A DNA stretch of 64,000 nucleotides from Avibacterium paragallinarum (lineage in GTDB: Bacteria > Pseudomonadota > Gammaproteobacteria > Enterobacterales > Pasteurellaceae): contig NZ_UGHK01000002.1 of assembly GCF_900450705.1 (NCBI RefSeq), positions 310,001 through 374,000 of the forward strand. Reading direction: 5' to 3'. The notes beneath the pieces were generated by a model, which had not been told where the DNA came from, made no database searches, and worked only from the letters and a program-made list of their open reading frames with translations. Within the stretch, counting starts at the first letter, position 1. Every line of letters starts with the position of its first letter. Shown here piece after piece: positions 62,275-64,000 of the stretch. A program made the translations under genes and the position numbers.

Positions 62275-62446
62275 ACTTAATGGTTGGTAATTCCTTATTG
62301 GTTAAGAGTTTCGACTTAAGTATGATGTTGTGTTTGCATAGTTCGGGAAACCGAACAGAGTAACTCATTAGTTACTCATTTCACTTCCTGTATATATTTT
62401 AGACCTTTTTTGGTTAAGCACCGCTTCCTTAAGCGGTGTTTTTTTA
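62275..62446 (+). ncRNA. gcvB: Small regulatory RNA GcvB
   Basis: Divergent from gcvA and about 170 nucleotides long. It contains the G/U-rich seed TGATGTTGTGTTTG (R1 region), a TTCGGGAAACCGAA hairpin and the conserved TTTCACTTCCTGTA stretch, and ends in ACCGCTTCCTTAAGCGGTG plus an eight-T run. These match E. coli GcvB part by part. With Hfq it represses many amino acid and peptide transporter mRNAs. Boundaries are estimated from the promoter and terminator. Confidence 0.9.
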
Positions 62447-62634
62447 TGCCTGAGATCCTACCACAATTTCATTTTTTCCCGAAATAAATTTCCACACTCG
62501 CCATAAAGAATGCACAAAATTTTTCCTAATCAAAATAAATTCAAAAATAACCGCACTTTTATTATTGCAAGTTTTTAAGAATGGTGTAGATTAAAACTAC
62601 TCTATGACAAAAAAATAATGGTTAAGGAAAAACG

Positions 62635-63657
62635 ATGACAATTAAAAATCTCGACTGGCAAAATCTTGGCTTTGGTTATATCAGAACAGATTATCGCTAT
62701 ATTGCTTATTGGAAAAATGGAGAATGGTCAAAAGGTGAACTGACCGAAGATAATGTACTACATATTAGTGAAGCTTCTAGTTCATTACATTATGGACAGC
62801 AATGTTTTGAAGGCTTAAAAGCCTATCGTTGCAAAGATGGTTCGATTAATCTCTTTCGCCCAGAACAAAATGCGCTGCGTTTGCAAAAAAGTTGCCAACG
62901 TTTATTAATGCCTGAGATCCCAACAGAAATGTTTGTGGAAGCCTGTAAACAAGTGGTTAAAGCCAACCAAGATTGGCTTGCTCCTTATGGCACAGGTGCA
63001 ACGCTTTATTTACGCCCATTTGTGATCGGCGTAGGCGATAATTTAGGCTTAAGCCCCGCAAAAGAATACATTTTCTCTATTTTTTGTAGCCCAGTGGGGG
63101 CATATTTTAAAGGTGGAATGAAGCCTACCAATTTTATTGTTTCAAGCTATGATCGTGCTGCACCACAAGGCACTGGAGCGGCTAAAGTAGGTGGAAACTA
63201 CGCCGCAAGCCTTTATCCAGGTAAACTTGCCAAAGAACGCCATTTCAGTGATTGCATTTATCTTGACCCGACTACACATACAAAAATAGAGGAAGTGGGG
63301 GCTGCAAACTTTTTTGGTATCACAAAAGACAATAAATTCATTACGCCACTCTCTCCTTCAATCTTGCCAAGTATTACCAAATATTCCTTGCTATATCTTG
63401 CCAAAGAGCGATTAGGATTAGAAGCCATTGAAGGCGATATTTATATTAATCAGTTAGATCAATTTAAAGAAGCTGGTGCTTGTGGCACAGCCGCCGTAAT
63501 CACCCCTATTGGCGGTATTCAATATGGTGATAAATTCCACGTTTTCTATTCGGAAACTGAAGTTGGTGAAATCACACAAAAACTGTATAACGAACTTACA
63601 AGCATTCAATTTGGTGATATTGACGCACCTGATAATTGGATTGTAAAAGTTGAATAA
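62635..63657 (+). CDS. ilvE: Branched-chain amino acid aminotransferase
   Basis: A 340-residue fold-type IV PLP enzyme: last step of leucine, isoleucine and valine synthesis. The PLP lysine is K184 in [12 protein letters not shown]; the phosphate and substrate blocks [20 protein letters not shown] and EVGAANFFG are present. Length fits the longer bacterial branch. AAGGAAAA precedes the ATG. An uptake signal lies just upstream (near 62551). Followed by a hairpin at 63731. Confidence 0.94.
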   Translation: MTIKNLDWQNLGFGYIRTDYRYIAYWKNGEWSKGELTEDNVLHISEASSSLHYGQQCFEGLKAYRCKDGSINLFRPEQNALRLQKSCQRLLMPEIPTEMFVEACKQVVKANQDWLAPYGTGATLYLRPFVIGVGDNLGLSPAKEYIFSIFCSPVGAYFKGGMKPTNFIVSSYDRAAPQGTGAAKVGGNYAASLYPGKLAKERHFSDCIYLDPTTHTKIEEVGAANFFGITKDNKFITPLSPSILPSITKYSLLYLAKERLGLEAIEGDIYINQLDQFKEAGACGTAAVITPIGGIQYGDKFHVFYSETEVGEITQKLYNELTSIQFGDIDAPDNWIVKVE

Positions 63658-63730
63658 GGCTTAACCAGCCCTTATCAATACTAATATTTTTTTGTGCTGT
63701 CTAGAATATAAATCTTCAGTATCAACATAC

Positions 63731-63754
63731 AAAGGGTATTGTAAAATACCCTTT
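63731..63754 (+). terminator. Hairpin after ilvE
   Basis: Ten-base stem AAAGGGTATT / AATACCCTTT with a four-base loop. No strong T-run after it, so probable but not certain terminator. Confidence 0.55.
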
Positions 63755-64000
63755 GCAAAGTTCGATGTACGCATCTATGACTCTATTCTCATATCTTCAA
63801 TTTTAGCATTTAATTTTTCCTCAAATTAAAATAACAGTAATCATATTTCATCAATATCTCTTAAAAAACATCCTTATTGATGGATATCAAAAAAATAAGA
63901 TATAAATTACAAATCTACGTTTTTTTAGTTGTTTTTACCCCCCCCCCCCGAGTATATTTAATATACAACAGGCAATTTTTAATTGATGATGATATTAGAG
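63755..64000. other. Gene-free right end of the window with a C12 tract
   Basis: No open frame or RNA gene recognised in this AT-rich stretch. A run of twelve C (63938-63949) lies between promoter-like elements reading out of the window; any gene they serve would begin beyond base 64000. Confidence 0.6.
63929..63958 (+). promoter_or_regulatory. Candidate poly-C spacer promoter at the window edge
   Basis: TTGTTT (63929-63934), a spacer with twelve C (63938-63949), then TATATT (63953-63958): 18-base spacer, 17 if the tract were C11. Same layout as the fimbrial promoter at 36403-36430. The downstream gene is outside the window. Confidence 0.5.

Overview
The window is chromosomal DNA of a member of the Pasteurellaceae. 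The 9-bp Haemophilus-type DNA uptake signal (AAGTGCGGT or its complement) occurs about 29 times by eye, in and between genes. Gene content and order (fnr, uspE and twin ferritins; folE, moeA, moeB and lysO; lpoA, yraN, diaA and dolP; gcvA with GcvB) resemble Haemophilus, Aggregatibacter and Avibacterium. I cannot fix the genus from sequence alone.

Layout. 1-3019: late tail genes of a P2-like prophage (tape measure, U, X, D), cut inside gpD by an IS1016-type element (3020-3738). 3987-10087: degQ-like protease, YccA-type membrane protein, tusE, and a four-gene Mn/Fe ABC importer. 10118-24024: metX behind a three-unit MetJ operator, sanA, cra, aroG, lolCDE, a 2-hydroxyacid dehydrogenase, kdsA, a SirB1-like gene, prmC, ftsH, rlmE. 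24257-26996: an IS-scarred locus where yccS has lost its middle around IS1016 copy 2, followed by mgsA and IS1016 copy 3. 27004-31341: yccT, moaACDE behind a probable Moco riboswitch, and a YvcK-family gene. 31360-36430: a chaperone-usher fimbrial operon with a poly-C tract inside its likely promoter and frameshifts in chaperone, usher and adhesin. 36631-40353: an MBOAT protein and two SGNH esterases that look like a peptidoglycan O-acetylation cluster. 40397-45454: folE, moeA, moeB, lysO, two ferritins and a 52-residue membrane protein. 45581-63657: fnr, uspE, an OmpA-type lipoprotein, dapD, cysB, rluB, yciO, rsmI, lpoA-yraN-diaA-dolP, uvrD, a repressor/small-lipoprotein pair with palindromic operators, rlmM, gcvA, the sRNA GcvB, and ilvE. 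The last 343 bases hold no gene but contain a C12 tract in a promoter-like setting.

How it fits together. Most of the window is housekeeping: amino acid, molybdopterin, LPS, lipoprotein-export and RNA-modification genes in compact operons with clear terminators. The variable parts are the prophage remnant, three same-orientation IS1016 copies (only one with a target-site duplication, so two mark rearranged junctions), and the fimbrial operon, which looks like a phase-variable locus now also decaying. The best leads are the poly-C spacer promoters (36403-36430 and 63929-63958), the four separate frame lesions in the fimbrial genes, and the IS-associated yccS deletion.
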